64,000 nt of DNA, taken from Methyloradius palustris. Lineage in GTDB: Bacteria > Pseudomonadota > Gammaproteobacteria > Burkholderiales > Methylophilaceae. Positions 43,866 through 51,386 of this stretch are shown piece by piece. Under the pieces are notes generated by a model. The model saw nothing but the letters and a program-made list of their open reading frames with translations, had not been told where the DNA came from and ran no database searches. Position numbers and translations under genes: made by a program. The stretch covers positions 744,001-808,000 of the forward strand of contig NZ_AP024110.1 of assembly GCF_019703875.1 (NCBI RefSeq), written 5' to 3'. Each line of letters opens with the position of its first letter. Position 1 is the stretch's first letter.

Positions 43866-43910
43866 GTTTCCAAAGAAACCTTATGCAGGTATAATGGTTT
43901 CTGTAGAAAC
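43866..43910 (+). promoter_or_regulatory. marR promoter flanked by twin GTTTC-N4-GAAAC operators
   Basis: GTTTC-CAAA-GAAAC (43866-43879) and GTTTC-TGTA-GAAAC (43897-43910) are identical dyads with 31 bp between centres. A promoter TTTCCA-N17-TATAAT (43867-43872 / 43890-43895) runs through them. The first dyad covers the -35 and the second lies just after the -10. This is the layout expected for autorepression by the MarR protein encoded 18 bp downstream. Confidence 0.75.
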
Positions 43911-43927
43911 TATTAAGTAGGTTTGCA

Positions 43928-44395
43928 ATGAAATCCTCCAGCAATTCGAATATCAGTTCACTAGAGTCTCATCTAGGCTTTTGGTTAAGATTTGTCTCGA
44001 ACCACGTCTCAACGCAATTTTCCATCCAGATTGAGAAAGAAGGTGTATCCATTTCCGAATGGGTCGCTTTACGACATTTATTTCAATCTACCGAATCATC
44101 TACTGCAGAGCTTATCAGTGCATTGGGAATGACCAAGGGCGCAGCTTCTAAAGTGGTTTCGCGTCTAGAGGAAAAACTCTATGTGAAACGTGTCAGCAAT
44201 CAAGTTGATAAAAGAGAACAGCTTCTGACCTTAACCTCCGCTGGCAAAGCTATTGTTCCGAGACTGGCTACACTGGCTGATCAAAACGATGCAGCCTTCT
44301 TCGAGTGTCTATCTCAAAGCAAAAGAGATGCGTTGATGGGTCTGCTGAAAGAAATCGCAACAGTGCATCAACTAAAGAAACTCCCTGTAGATTAA
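43928..44395 (+). CDS. MarR-family transcriptional regulator
   Basis: This 155-residue winged-helix regulator has STAELISALGMTKGAASKVVSRLEEKLYVKRVSNQVDKREQLLTLTSAGK (about 58-108), which covers the recognition helix and the wing with the DKRE motif. The ligand is unknown. It is probably autorepressed through the twin dyads upstream, and the DUF1398 gene 18 bp downstream is the likely regulated partner. Confidence 0.9.
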   Translation: MKSSSNSNISSLESHLGFWLRFVSNHVSTQFSIQIEKEGVSISEWVALRHLFQSTESSTAELISALGMTKGAASKVVSRLEEKLYVKRVSNQVDKREQLLTLTSAGKAIVPRLATLADQNDAAFFECLSQSKRDALMGLLKEIATVHQLKKLPVD

Positions 44396-44413
44396 GAGTA
44401 AGGATAAACCCTC

Positions 44414-44830
44414 ATGGATACAACAGTTAGAGACATTATTGAAAACAGCGCACGTCAATCTTACGAAGGTTCAATTCACTTTGGACAAGTAATTGGTAAT
44501 TTAATGAACGCTGGGGTCGAGTCATATTTTGCAGATTATCGCAGCCCCTCTACAACTTACTATCTTCCATCTGACGAAAATATAAGGTTGATTTTGAAAG
44601 TACCACAACTAAAGATTGCTCATGTATTCGATAAAGAAGCGATTCAAAATGCCATACGTGGTGCGCAACGGGGGGAGGTAAAATATCCACAATTCTTGGA
44701 GCTATCGATGCAAGCGGGCTGTATTGGTTATTTTGTTTGGATTACTGGACGGCATGTCACTTACTATGGCAGAAATGGTGAGACGCATATTGAGCCGTTC
44801 CCAGATGCAAACTGCAGATTGTCATCATAG
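44414..44830 (+). CDS. DUF1398 (YbcV-like) protein
   Basis: This 138-residue cytoplasmic protein has SYEGSIHFGQVIGNLMNAGVESYFADYRSPSTTYYLPS near 15-52 and the C-terminal GCIGYFVWITGRHVTYYGRNGETHIEPFP, which match the DUF1398 family (E. coli prophage gene ybcV). Biochemical function is unknown. Members often sit with MarR-type regulators in accessory regions, as here. It is followed by a hairpin with CGGCCA loop. Confidence 0.82.
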   Translation: MDTTVRDIIENSARQSYEGSIHFGQVIGNLMNAGVESYFADYRSPSTTYYLPSDENIRLILKVPQLKIAHVFDKEAIQNAIRGAQRGEVKYPQFLELSMQAGCIGYFVWITGRHVTYYGRNGETHIEPFPDANCRLSS

Positions 44831-44837
44831 TTAGGCG

Positions 44838-44853
44838 GCTATCGGCCAATAGC
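44838..44853. repeat. Hairpin unit with CGGCCA loop
   Basis: GCTAT-CGGCCA-ATAGC lies eight bases after the DUF1398 stop. It has the same loop as the unit at 43205. The rest of the 44854-45039 gap shows no gene I can support. Confidence 0.55.
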
Positions 44854-45039
44854 AACCTATAATAAATTAAATTTTTTCAACATTTGACGAGCACCTTGTT
44901 AGGCTCATCGACATCCTCCCCTTTTTTGGATTACGAGCTGTTCTAGCACGTAGAATACGCCGAGATAAACTTCTAAAGACACGAATCTCAGCTCGGTTAT
45001 CCGTCTAATGACGGGTTCCAGAATCTGGCCCTCTAGTGT

Positions 45040-45270
45040 CTACAACGATTTGGGAGTAGGCATTTCTACGGTGGCATTCCGTTGGCTTTCAAGCTCCAAT
45101 ACCCGACCTTCTAAATATCTGATGCGATTAAGCGTGTAGTCATATTGGCTATAGTCCATCATTTCTTCCCAGCGTCGGATAACATTGAAGATGCGTCGGA
45201 TGGCACCAGTGCCAGTGCGGACCCTGGTGGGCGTCTTGTCGGTAGATTGTGGGTTGTTTTGTTTGTTCAT
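45040..45270 (-). CDS. Small hypothetical protein
   Basis: This 76-residue hydrophilic protein has an Arg-rich centre (GAIRRIFNVIRRWEEMMDYSQYDY) and a C-terminal helix (LNRIRYLEGRVLELESQ). No family is recognised. The ATG has a clear GGGGA ribosome site and the gene lies 53 bp downstream of an SDR gene on the same strand, so it is probably part of that transcript. Confidence 0.6.
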   Translation of the reverse strand: MNKQNNPQSTDKTPTRVRTGTGAIRRIFNVIRRWEEMMDYSQYDYTLNRIRYLEGRVLELESQRNATVEMPTPKSL

Positions 45271-45323
45271 GTGAGTCCCCTAGAGTTGGTGAATATCGAT
45301 TTTGCGGCTCAACAGGCTTCGCT

Positions 45324-46070
45324 CTAGACGGCCGTCAGGCCGCCGTCAACTGGCAGGTCGATACCAGCGATGTAGCTGCTTTGGTCCGAGGCAAGGAACA
45401 GAGCTGCGCAAGCGATCTCCTCTGGACTCGCTAGACGCGCCAGAGGGGTCATAGCCATGATCTGCTTTCTGGCTTCAGCGGCGCCCTCCTTGGACGGGAA
45501 CTGCTCGTCGAACATAGGTGTTTCGACCGCGCCAGGGCTAAGCACGTTGGTCCGGATCTTCCGATTCTTGAGTTCGCTAGTCCACGTCCGCGCGAACGAC
45601 CGTAGCGCTGCCTTTGTGGCGCTGTAGGTGCTTCGACCGGGAAAGCCTTTGTTCTTCCCTGCGGACGCGACGAGTATGATGGAGGCCCCATCATTCAAGT
45701 GGGGCAACGCCTTTTGAACGGTGAAATAAGTGCCGCGGGCGTTGGTGTTAAAGGTCTTATCGAAATGCTCGGACGTCGCTGCTGCGGTCATCGACTTTTC
45801 GACGAATGCCGCCCCAGCAAAAATTACATCGATCTTACCCCTCTTCGCAACGCAGTTGTAGAGCTGGTCAAGGTCATCAAGGTTTGAGATGTCGGTTTTT
45901 ACGCCGGTGACGTTCTTACCGATCTCGGCCACAGCGTTGTCCAGCTCCATCTGGCGACGACCTGCGATGAATACATAGGCGCCTTCTTCAACAAACCTCT
46001 TGGCTACCGCTAGGCCGATGCCGCTACCCCCGCCCGTGACGACGGCAATCTTGTTTTTCAGTGCAGACAT
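45324..46070 (-). CDS. Short-chain dehydrogenase/reductase (SDR 1)
   Basis: This 248-residue classical SDR has the NAD(P) motif TGGGSGIG (12-19), the catalytic Ser in ILVASAGK and YSATK (near 152-156), and a PVDGG ending. The usual NNAG is altered to FAGAA, which may weaken cofactor-loop packing. The substrate is unknown. It is one of three SDR genes in a GC-rich block that differs from the flanking DNA and was probably acquired. Confidence 0.9.
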   Translation of the reverse strand: MSALKNKIAVVTGGGSGIGLAVAKRFVEEGAYVFIAGRRQMELDNAVAEIGKNVTGVKTDISNLDDLDQLYNCVAKRGKIDVIFAGAAFVEKSMTAAATSEHFDKTFNTNARGTYFTVQKALPHLNDGASIILVASAGKNKGFPGRSTYSATKAALRSFARTWTSELKNRKIRTNVLSPGAVETPMFDEQFPSKEGAAEARKQIMAMTPLARLASPEEIACAALFLASDQSSYIAGIDLPVDGGLTAV

Positions 46071-46220
46071 TTTATTTCCTTTGTTGTTGGGTGCTATCCG
46101 GGGAGGCTTATGATGATCCCTTGCTACTCAGGTTCCCGAATACTTTCCAATATTCCAAACAACCGTTCGATTAATTCAAAAGTAAAACCGGGCAGTGCTC
46201 ACCATCTAGTCGATTCGAGA

Positions 46221-46264
46221 TTTAGTGCGTATCGCGAGCCTAGTTGTTGGCGATACGCACTAAA
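46221..46264. repeat. Perfect 15-bp inverted repeat between SDR genes
   Basis: TTTAGTGCGTATCGC (46221-46235) and GCGATACGCACTAAA (46250-46264) surround 14 bases. There is no T-run on either strand, so it is not a standard terminator. It lies 37 bp after the stop of SDR 2 and is AT-GC mixed unlike the SDR genes. The rest of 46071-46300 holds no gene. Confidence 0.7.
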
Positions 46265-46300
46265 GGCGAAGTTAAGTGAAGCGTGTGGCATGTGCTGCCT

Positions 46301-47047
46301 TCAAAATTGCGACCAACCGCCATCGACCGGAAGCTCGGCGCCGGTCGTGAAGGTCGCGTCGAACGCGAGGAAGAGGACAGCCTTGGCGATTTCCTCCGGT
46401 GTCCCGAAGCGCTTCATGGGGACCATACCGCTCGCATGTTTCCTCATCTGGGCGGCTGCATCTTTGTCGGGGAACGCCTTTTCGAGGATGCCCGTGTCGA
46501 TGGGACCAGGCGACACCGCGTTCACACGAATTTCCCGAGGAAGAAGCTCAGCGGCAAGCACCCGGGCGAATGATCGCAGCGCAGCCTTGGCGGCTCCGTA
46601 TGTAGCTTGGCCAAGCATTCCCTTGACGTTGGCAATCGAGGTCGTGAGGACGACGGAGCCTCTCCGACTGATCATCGGCGCGAGCTTCTGGACCACGAAA
46701 AACGGTCCTTTGGCGTTCAGGTTGAACATCTCGTCGTAGATCGCCTCGGTCACGCTTTCCAGAGGCGTTGGAATGCTGAACCCGGCGTTGACGAAGAGCA
46801 GGTCGAAGGTGTCGAACTCAGTCTTCACCCGAGAAGCGAGAGCATCGATGTCCGTCAACGAACGCGCATCGCTCGAAACCACGAGAGCGTCTTTCCCGAG
46901 CTCTTTCTGCGCCGATTCCAGGCCGGCTTGCGAACGACCCGTCACCAGAACATGTGCACCTCCATTGAGGAGCATCTTCGCTGTCGCGAGCCCCATGCCG
47001 CTGGTACCGCCAATTATCACCGCCCGCTTCGCTTCGTACTGTTTCAT
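46301..47047 (-). CDS. Short-chain dehydrogenase/reductase (SDR 2)
   Basis: This 248-residue classical SDR has GGTSGMG (13-19), NAG (near 92), a catalytic Ser in VLTTSIAN, YGAAK (near 151-155) and a PVDGG ending. The substrate cannot be inferred. Upstream is a dyad TACT-GTTT-AGTA and, on the other strand, the remnant of a tetR gene, so it was probably once under a divergent TetR repressor. It is GC-rich. Confidence 0.9.
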   Translation of the reverse strand: MKQYEAKRAVIIGGTSGMGLATAKMLLNGGAHVLVTGRSQAGLESAQKELGKDALVVSSDARSLTDIDALASRVKTEFDTFDLLFVNAGFSIPTPLESVTEAIYDEMFNLNAKGPFFVVQKLAPMISRRGSVVLTTSIANVKGMLGQATYGAAKAALRSFARVLAAELLPREIRVNAVSPGPIDTGILEKAFPDKDAAAQMRKHASGMVPMKRFGTPEEIAKAVLFLAFDATFTTGAELPVDGGWSQF

Positions 47048-47093
47048 GTGAATTCTCCTTGCGACATCTGGCCGCTTTGCTGGTTAAGTTCTG

Positions 47094-47105
47094 TACTGTT
47101 TAGTA
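47094..47105. promoter_or_regulatory. TetR-type operator candidate before SDR 2
   Basis: TACT-GTTT-AGTA is a 12-bp dyad with the same centre as AACT-GTTT-AGTT before the intact tetR gene at 48296-48307. A longer CTGTTT-N6-AAACAG dyad overlaps it. Confidence 0.55.
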
Positions 47106-47163
47106 TGAAACAGAATGGCATTATGTTAGTTGTTATGGTCACGGTCAAGGATTTTTGAACTAA

Positions 47164-47223
47164 ATAATTCAAAACATAATTGGAACTCGCGGACGACCAC
47201 GTAACTCCGCAATCGCCTGCTGA
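47164..47223 (+). pseudogene. Remnant of a second tetR gene, 5' end only
   Basis: The stretch 47087-47200 aligns with the promoter and first codons of the intact tetR at 48353. It includes GTTTAGT, the CACGGTCAA block, AACTAAAT and ATTCAAAAC, and the encoded GRPR. The start codon is ATA here, and the frame ends at TGA 47221-47223 after IQNIIGTRGRPRNSAIAC. The remainder of the regulator is missing. This is a decayed duplicate or a related regulator truncated when SDR 3 was inserted. Confidence 0.7.
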
Positions 47224-47248
47224 TTCTGACCACCGTGACTAGACTGCT

Positions 47249-48223
47249 TCAGGACACCGTGATTAAGGATGATGGGTTTAACAAATCGACACCAGTGACC
47301 TTGACGACGGCCTGCCACGAGGCTTCCTGGCTGGCGTGATCGTAGAGGTGCGGCTGGCGCTGCACCTCAATTGGACCTGAAAACTTCCCTTGAGCCGAGG
47401 CAAAGAATTGCCCAGAGACTTCGGTTCCGAACCCCGACGCCTGGAGGTAGCGACGGGCCGCGGTCTCTGGCGTTTGATTCATGCCGGGAATGAGGTTCAC
47501 GATGGGAATCATCAGATACTTCAACAACGGGCCAGCGTTTCGCGCCACATTGGTGGCATTCGACGCACCGGGTGAGACAGCGTACACGGCCATGCCGGAG
47601 GGTAGCCGACGCGCCAGCGCCCCGACCCACCAGGCGATGATGAGCTTCGCGTCGGCATACGCAGTGTTGGGGGTGTACTTCACGTTTGGTCCGCTGCGAA
47701 TCAGGGCTTCAGCCGCAGCTGTTTGGTCGCCCCCGTAGCATTTGGCCGCAAAAGCTGGCAGGTCGGTGTATTTGAACATGGGTACACCCCCGCGGGCAGG
47801 CTCCGCGCTGGCGATAACAATCCGTGCATTGGGGCTCAGCAGGTTGGCACGAAGCAACCCGACAGTCAGTTGATGATGGCCGATCAACGGGGCCTCGGAA
47901 GCCTCGACGCCGGCGGCAGTGATCACACGCTTCTTACCTGGGACCATCCCGGCATTGAGTAGCAGGAAATCAATCAGCTGACCTCGCTTAATCAGCTCGG
48001 CTAGAGCGGACTCAACGCTGGCGGGCACGTTCAGATCAAGCTCAAGAGGCGTGAAGAACGTTGTCTTAGTCTCAGCGGCGAGCTGATCTGCCGTTACCTG
48101 AACCTGGGCCAAGCTGCGACCTGTAATTATGATATTGCGGTAGCCTTCGGCGGCGAGCATACGGGCTGCGGCATGGCCGAGTCCAGAGGTGGTACCAGTG
48201 ACGAGAGCGATAGAAAGATTCAT
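47249..48223 (-). CDS. Short-chain dehydrogenase (SDR 3, retinol-dehydrogenase/WWOX-like length)
   Basis: This 324-residue SDR has TGTTSGLG (9-16), NAG in LLLNAGMVPG, a catalytic Ser in VIASAEPARGG and YADAK (near 198). Its long insert and C-terminus resemble the protochlorophyllide-reductase/retinol-dehydrogenase group rather than the other two SDRs. The substrate is unknown. It is divergent from the intact tetR gene, with a dyad in between, and is likely repressed by it. Confidence 0.88.
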   Translation of the reverse strand: MNLSIALVTGTTSGLGHAAARMLAAEGYRNIIITGRSLAQVQVTADQLAAETKTTFFTPLELDLNVPASVESALAELIKRGQLIDFLLLNAGMVPGKKRVITAAGVEASEAPLIGHHQLTVGLLRANLLSPNARIVIASAEPARGGVPMFKYTDLPAFAAKCYGGDQTAAAEALIRSGPNVKYTPNTAYADAKLIIAWWVGALARRLPSGMAVYAVSPGASNATNVARNAGPLLKYLMIPIVNLIPGMNQTPETAARRYLQASGFGTEVSGQFFASAQGKFSGPIEVQRQPHLYDHASQEASWQAVVKVTGVDLLNPSSLITVS

Positions 48224-48295
48224 AGATGGTTCCGTGATTAAGGGTGATATCGAACCAAGGTTGCCAGTAAAGTCTGAGCCACCTTGTAGGTTTAG

Positions 48296-48307
48296 AACTG
48301 TTTAGTT
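48296..48307. promoter_or_regulatory. TetR-type operator candidate between SDR 3 and tetR
   Basis: AACT-GTTT-AGTT is directly followed by a TATAATAT -10-like sequence. It has the same core as the site at 47094-47105. Confidence 0.6.
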
Positions 48308-48352
48308 ATAATATATTGGTGCAACAAGCACGGTCAATGAGTTTTTAACTAA

Positions 48353-48991
48353 ATGATTCAAAAACATATTAAGCCTGGTGGGCGACCACGTAGTTTCGAC
48401 GAAAGGGACGCGCTGGAAAAGGCGACTCAGGTGTTCTGGTTGAAAGGCTACGACGGAGTGACGATCGACGATCTTGTCGCCGGGATGGGTGTGGGGAGGC
48501 CAAGCCTGTATTCCATCTTTGGGAACAAACAGACATTATTCTTGCGCGTCCTTAAGGCGTATATGGAGAAGAAAGGCGCGCTCGCTGCGAAGGCACTCCT
48601 CTCGCCGCAGAGTCTTCGCGATTCCCTCGCCGGTTTCCTGAGATTTGCTGTCGAAAGTGCGACCGAGGAAGGATCCGCCCCGGGATGTCTGGCATTATGC
48701 ATCGCGCCGGTCGTGAACGATCCTAAGGTTCGGGAGATCCTGCTTAATGCAGCCACTGGCGCCGCGGCGCAAGTAGAACTTCGTTTCAGGGACGGGATCA
48801 GCGCGGGAGAAATCCCGTCTGACTTTCCTGTAGCCGTACGGGCGAGCCAAATCTTGGATTTTGCTCGGGGTCTGACCATGCGTGCGCAGCTAGGCATCCC
48901 GCGCAAGACGCTCCTCAGGGATGCCGAGGAAGCGGTTGACTTGGTGCTCCTGCCACGGCGTGGAAATGCGGTGCCAGAAGGGGGCGTTTGA
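48353..48991 (+). CDS. TetR/AcrR-family regulator
   Basis: This 212-residue protein has the N-terminal HTH ALEKATQVFWLKGYDGVTIDDLVAGMGVGRPSLYSIFGNKQTLF (about 20-63) and a helical ligand domain (GSAPGCLALCIAPVVNDPKVREIL). It is divergent from SDR 3, so it probably represses that gene in response to a hydrophobic or electrophilic substrate. It is GC-rich like the SDR block, unlike the genes that follow at 49.1 kb. Confidence 0.9.
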   Translation: MIQKHIKPGGRPRSFDERDALEKATQVFWLKGYDGVTIDDLVAGMGVGRPSLYSIFGNKQTLFLRVLKAYMEKKGALAAKALLSPQSLRDSLAGFLRFAVESATEEGSAPGCLALCIAPVVNDPKVREILLNAATGAAAQVELRFRDGISAGEIPSDFPVAVRASQILDFARGLTMRAQLGIPRKTLLRDAEEAVDLVLLPRRGNAVPEGGV

Positions 48992-49074
48992 CGAAAAGGG
49001 ATGTACCTGGTGTGCGTGGTTTGCACAAGGCTAGGCATTCAAGGCTAACCCAGCATCAAATAAGACGTCTAAAC

Positions 49075-49098
49075 GGCTACTATGGGTCGTATTTAGCC
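49075..49098. repeat. Hairpin unit with GGGTCG core
   Basis: GGCTA...GGGTCG...TAGCC (GGCTA 49075-49079, TAGCC 49094-49098) is a member of the dispersed hairpin family and lies downstream of tetR. Confidence 0.45.
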
Positions 49099-49141
49099 TC
49101 TCAATCTATCTGAATTAGCGAAGTCCAGACCATAAGAAAAT

Positions 49142-49888
49142 ATGAAAATTTTTCGAATATCGATTTTGGCATTATTAATCAGCCCTTTAATTTCGTTAGG
49201 AGCTACTCCAGACTCAGCTCCCCCAGTTGAAATGCTCCCTCATACTTTCGCAGTTTCGTCTCACCTCGGCGATGCCAATTTTGAATGGCAGGAAGAGGCT
49301 CTGCAAAGTGACGGGTCTGTAATTACTCTAAATAGGTCACGGAAAAATCACTGGGTTGATGGTTCAAGTGACGCTTTAGTGATGATAGAAACTATAAATC
49401 TTCGTGTCTCCATCGATAGCTCATTAATTAAATGGCAGCAGAAATGGACGTACGATTATCCGAACTTATTAGTCCTCTCAGTCAATGTCATTAGCGGCAT
49501 CCCTTATATAGTGACACAGCCACTAGACGATAAATCCTATTTTCAAAGGGGCTGTCCGAATCCTCCATATGTCATTTTTAAATACATTAATGATGAATGG
49601 GTACAAATACCCATGAGTGAATTACCAGCAGAAATTACAGAAGCTAACGTGGTTGTTTTAGCATCTGATCAAGTTGTTTTCACATTGGTGAACCATGACG
49701 AAGTGATTCCTGTGGCAAAAGTGCAGAGCTTAAACGATCAAATATTTGCACTTACGACGGGATATGCGACACGTATTTATGAACGTAAAAATCTTGAGGC
49801 TGATGATTCGATTATATGTGGCTTGAATCTTCTATATCATGGCAAATTGTTTAGCTCCACTGAAGATCTTATAAAGCTGAAATATTGA
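49142..49888 (+). CDS. Exported hypothetical protein
   Basis: This 248-residue protein has a signal peptide (residues 1-20, ending ISLGA). No family is recognised; the mature part is rich in beta-strand-like segments (LIKWQQKWTYDYPNLLVLSVNVISGIPYIV). It contains two cysteines far apart (CPNPP and IICGL). The gene is AT-rich in contrast with the SDR/tetR block. A degenerate pair of hairpin units follows (GGGTC/GACCC at 49929-49945, then a CGGCCA copy). Confidence 0.65.
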   Translation: MKIFRISILALLISPLISLGATPDSAPPVEMLPHTFAVSSHLGDANFEWQEEALQSDGSVITLNRSRKNHWVDGSSDALVMIETINLRVSIDSSLIKWQQKWTYDYPNLLVLSVNVISGIPYIVTQPLDDKSYFQRGCPNPPYVIFKYINDEWVQIPMSELPAEITEANVVVLASDQVVFTLVNHDEVIPVAKVQSLNDQIFALTTGYATRIYERKNLEADDSIICGLNLLYHGKLFSSTEDLIKLKY

Positions 49889-50069
49889 AAAAAGCCAATA
49901 AATATACTTTATTATTAGCGTCAGCTTTGGGTCGTATCGAGACCCTCAAAAATGGCTAGAGACGGCCAATTGCGGCCATTTCAATTGAATATTTTTGTAT
50001 CGCACATTAAATATTCAGCTTAGTAGTTATATAGTACGAAATACTTACTACCCATCAGAAATAAGCCAG

Positions 50070-50591
50070 ATGACTAGAATCCAGAAAATAATCACGTTTT
50101 GCGTTGTTTGTTGGGCAGCGTTTCTTTTTCTTGAGCTTCATTACATATGGAAGTTGCAACCTGTCGCAACCGATTTTGAGCCAACAATGACAGTGGAGGG
50201 TGTTTTTTCATTGCGCTCTACAAAAGATTCTACAAAAGAGTACAACAAAGATGCATGGCATTCCAATAAGGCAACCTACTTCAATATGGTAGGCAACAAG
50301 CCCATTTCATGTGCAGTAGGCTTTTTAGGAACAGTAGGGAACTGTGCCCAATATGATCAATATAAAGGTTATGTAGTCATTGCGAAAATGGCACATCTTA
50401 AGGCATTGATAATCGATGTAAACGTAGTAAGAGAGTTTTGGGTAAATGGCAAGCGTGTAGATTCCTACGTATCAAATGATGAAATGCTTAATCAATGGAA
50501 CAAAATATCGTACTCCAATGCAATTCTCAATTCTTTAGCACTATCGGTCTTTACCCCAATGATTGCTGGATTTCTGATCTGGAGAAAATAA
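50070..50591 (+). CDS. Hypothetical membrane protein
   Basis: This protein of about 173 residues has an N-terminal TM (IITFCVVCWAAFLFLELHYIW), a hydrophilic domain with CAVGFLGTVGNCAQY (possible disulfide) and a C-terminal TM ending in RK. ATG 50070 is chosen; the frame is open upstream to a TTG at 49995 but that part lacks an initiator ATG. No family is recognised. It belongs to the AT-rich accessory set and is followed by a hairpin with GGGTCG loop. Confidence 0.6.
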   Translation: MTRIQKIITFCVVCWAAFLFLELHYIWKLQPVATDFEPTMTVEGVFSLRSTKDSTKEYNKDAWHSNKATYFNMVGNKPISCAVGFLGTVGNCAQYDQYKGYVVIAKMAHLKALIIDVNVVREFWVNGKRVDSYVSNDEMLNQWNKISYSNAILNSLALSVFTPMIAGFLIWRK

Positions 50592-50598
50592 TTAAAGT

Positions 50599-50622
50599 GG
50601 CTGCTAAGGGTCGTTAGCGGCC
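50599..50622. repeat. Hairpin unit with GGGTCG loop
   Basis: GGCTGCTAA-GGGTCG-TTAGCGGCC is the best formed member of the family. It lies eight bases after a gene stop. Confidence 0.65.
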
Positions 50623-50716
50623 AAGATTAACGTCGAACGCACTCCATATTAACAATATCTTGCATATCTCAAATATGGGATATAGTCATATTGTTCCTAA
50701 CAACAATAAAAGAATA

Positions 50717-51307
50717 ATGATGTCGCGAATCATCTGGGTAATTTTTCTAACCCTTCAAGCAACATTTGCATTTGCCCGTCCTGCGTTCTTATCGATACCT
50801 GATGGCCAGCAATTAGAATTAAAGGCAGATAATGCAATTGTCCCTTTCGGTCCCATTCTCATTCCGCTTTCAAAAGGATGGAGCTTTATATGGAAAAAGC
50901 CTGTTTTCATGGCATTTTCACCTGATGAAGTTAGACTCCAAGCTACCTTTGCCTTCGACTCTCAGGCAATGAATGACCCAATAAAGCAACTAGCATTTGC
51001 GGAAGATAATAGAAAACGATTACCTGAATATCAGATGAAGTGGGTATCAGATTTTGGTGAGGTTACTAAACCGTGTGTAGAAGAGGCACAACCGTTGGAA
51101 CGCTTTCGTTTCATTTGTTCTTCTGAACATCTTGTAGATGGAAAAAAAGAGTATTTGATAGCATATGCGTATGTCGGGAAATGGGCGATCTTATTCCTGA
51201 ATTTTTATGGTAAAGGTGAGGCGTCAAAAGGCTTCGAAAACTCAGAATCAATACTTTCAAAAGCCATTTGGGACGACGAGCCGTCTCAACAGTCCACTCA
51301 ACACTAA
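50717..51307 (+). CDS. Exported hypothetical protein
   Basis: This protein of about 196 residues has a signal peptide (SRIIWVIFLTLQATFAFA, cleavage before RPAFLS). The mature part contains two cysteines (KPCVEEAQ, FRFICSSE) that may form a disulfide, and no family is recognised. ATG 50717 and 50720 are adjacent possible starts; the frame continues upstream without a better initiator. AT-rich, followed by a hairpin unit. Confidence 0.6.
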   Translation: MMSRIIWVIFLTLQATFAFARPAFLSIPDGQQLELKADNAIVPFGPILIPLSKGWSFIWKKPVFMAFSPDEVRLQATFAFDSQAMNDPIKQLAFAEDNRKRLPEYQMKWVSDFGEVTKPCVEEAQPLERFRFICSSEHLVDGKKEYLIAYAYVGKWAILFLNFYGKGEASKGFENSESILSKAIWDDEPSQQSTQH

Positions 51308-51332
51308 TAATTTAAGCACAAATCCTTTATCT

Positions 51333-51352
51333 CTGCTTTCGACCCATAGCAG
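51333..51352. repeat. Hairpin unit with CGACCC loop
   Basis: CTGCTTT-CGACCC-ATAGCAG is the complement-strand form of the GGGTCG unit, lying 26 bp after the preceding gene. Confidence 0.6.
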
Positions 51353-51386
51353 CCATTTTTAGATAAATAGTTAAGGCAGCAGTTGG

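Noticed and set aside
44826..44900. GTTAGGC motifs at 44830-44836 and near 44889 as further attC sites
   Set aside because: No matching RYYYAAC partner or paired arms are found at a suitable distance.
46221..46264. Inverted repeat read as an intrinsic terminator of SDR 2
   Set aside because: There is no T-run on the minus strand after the hairpin, so it is listed as an unexplained repeat.
46110..47158. Several plus-strand frames of 90-209 codons over SDR 2
   Set aside because: High GC content creates long antisense frames; the minus strand carries an intact SDR with all motifs.
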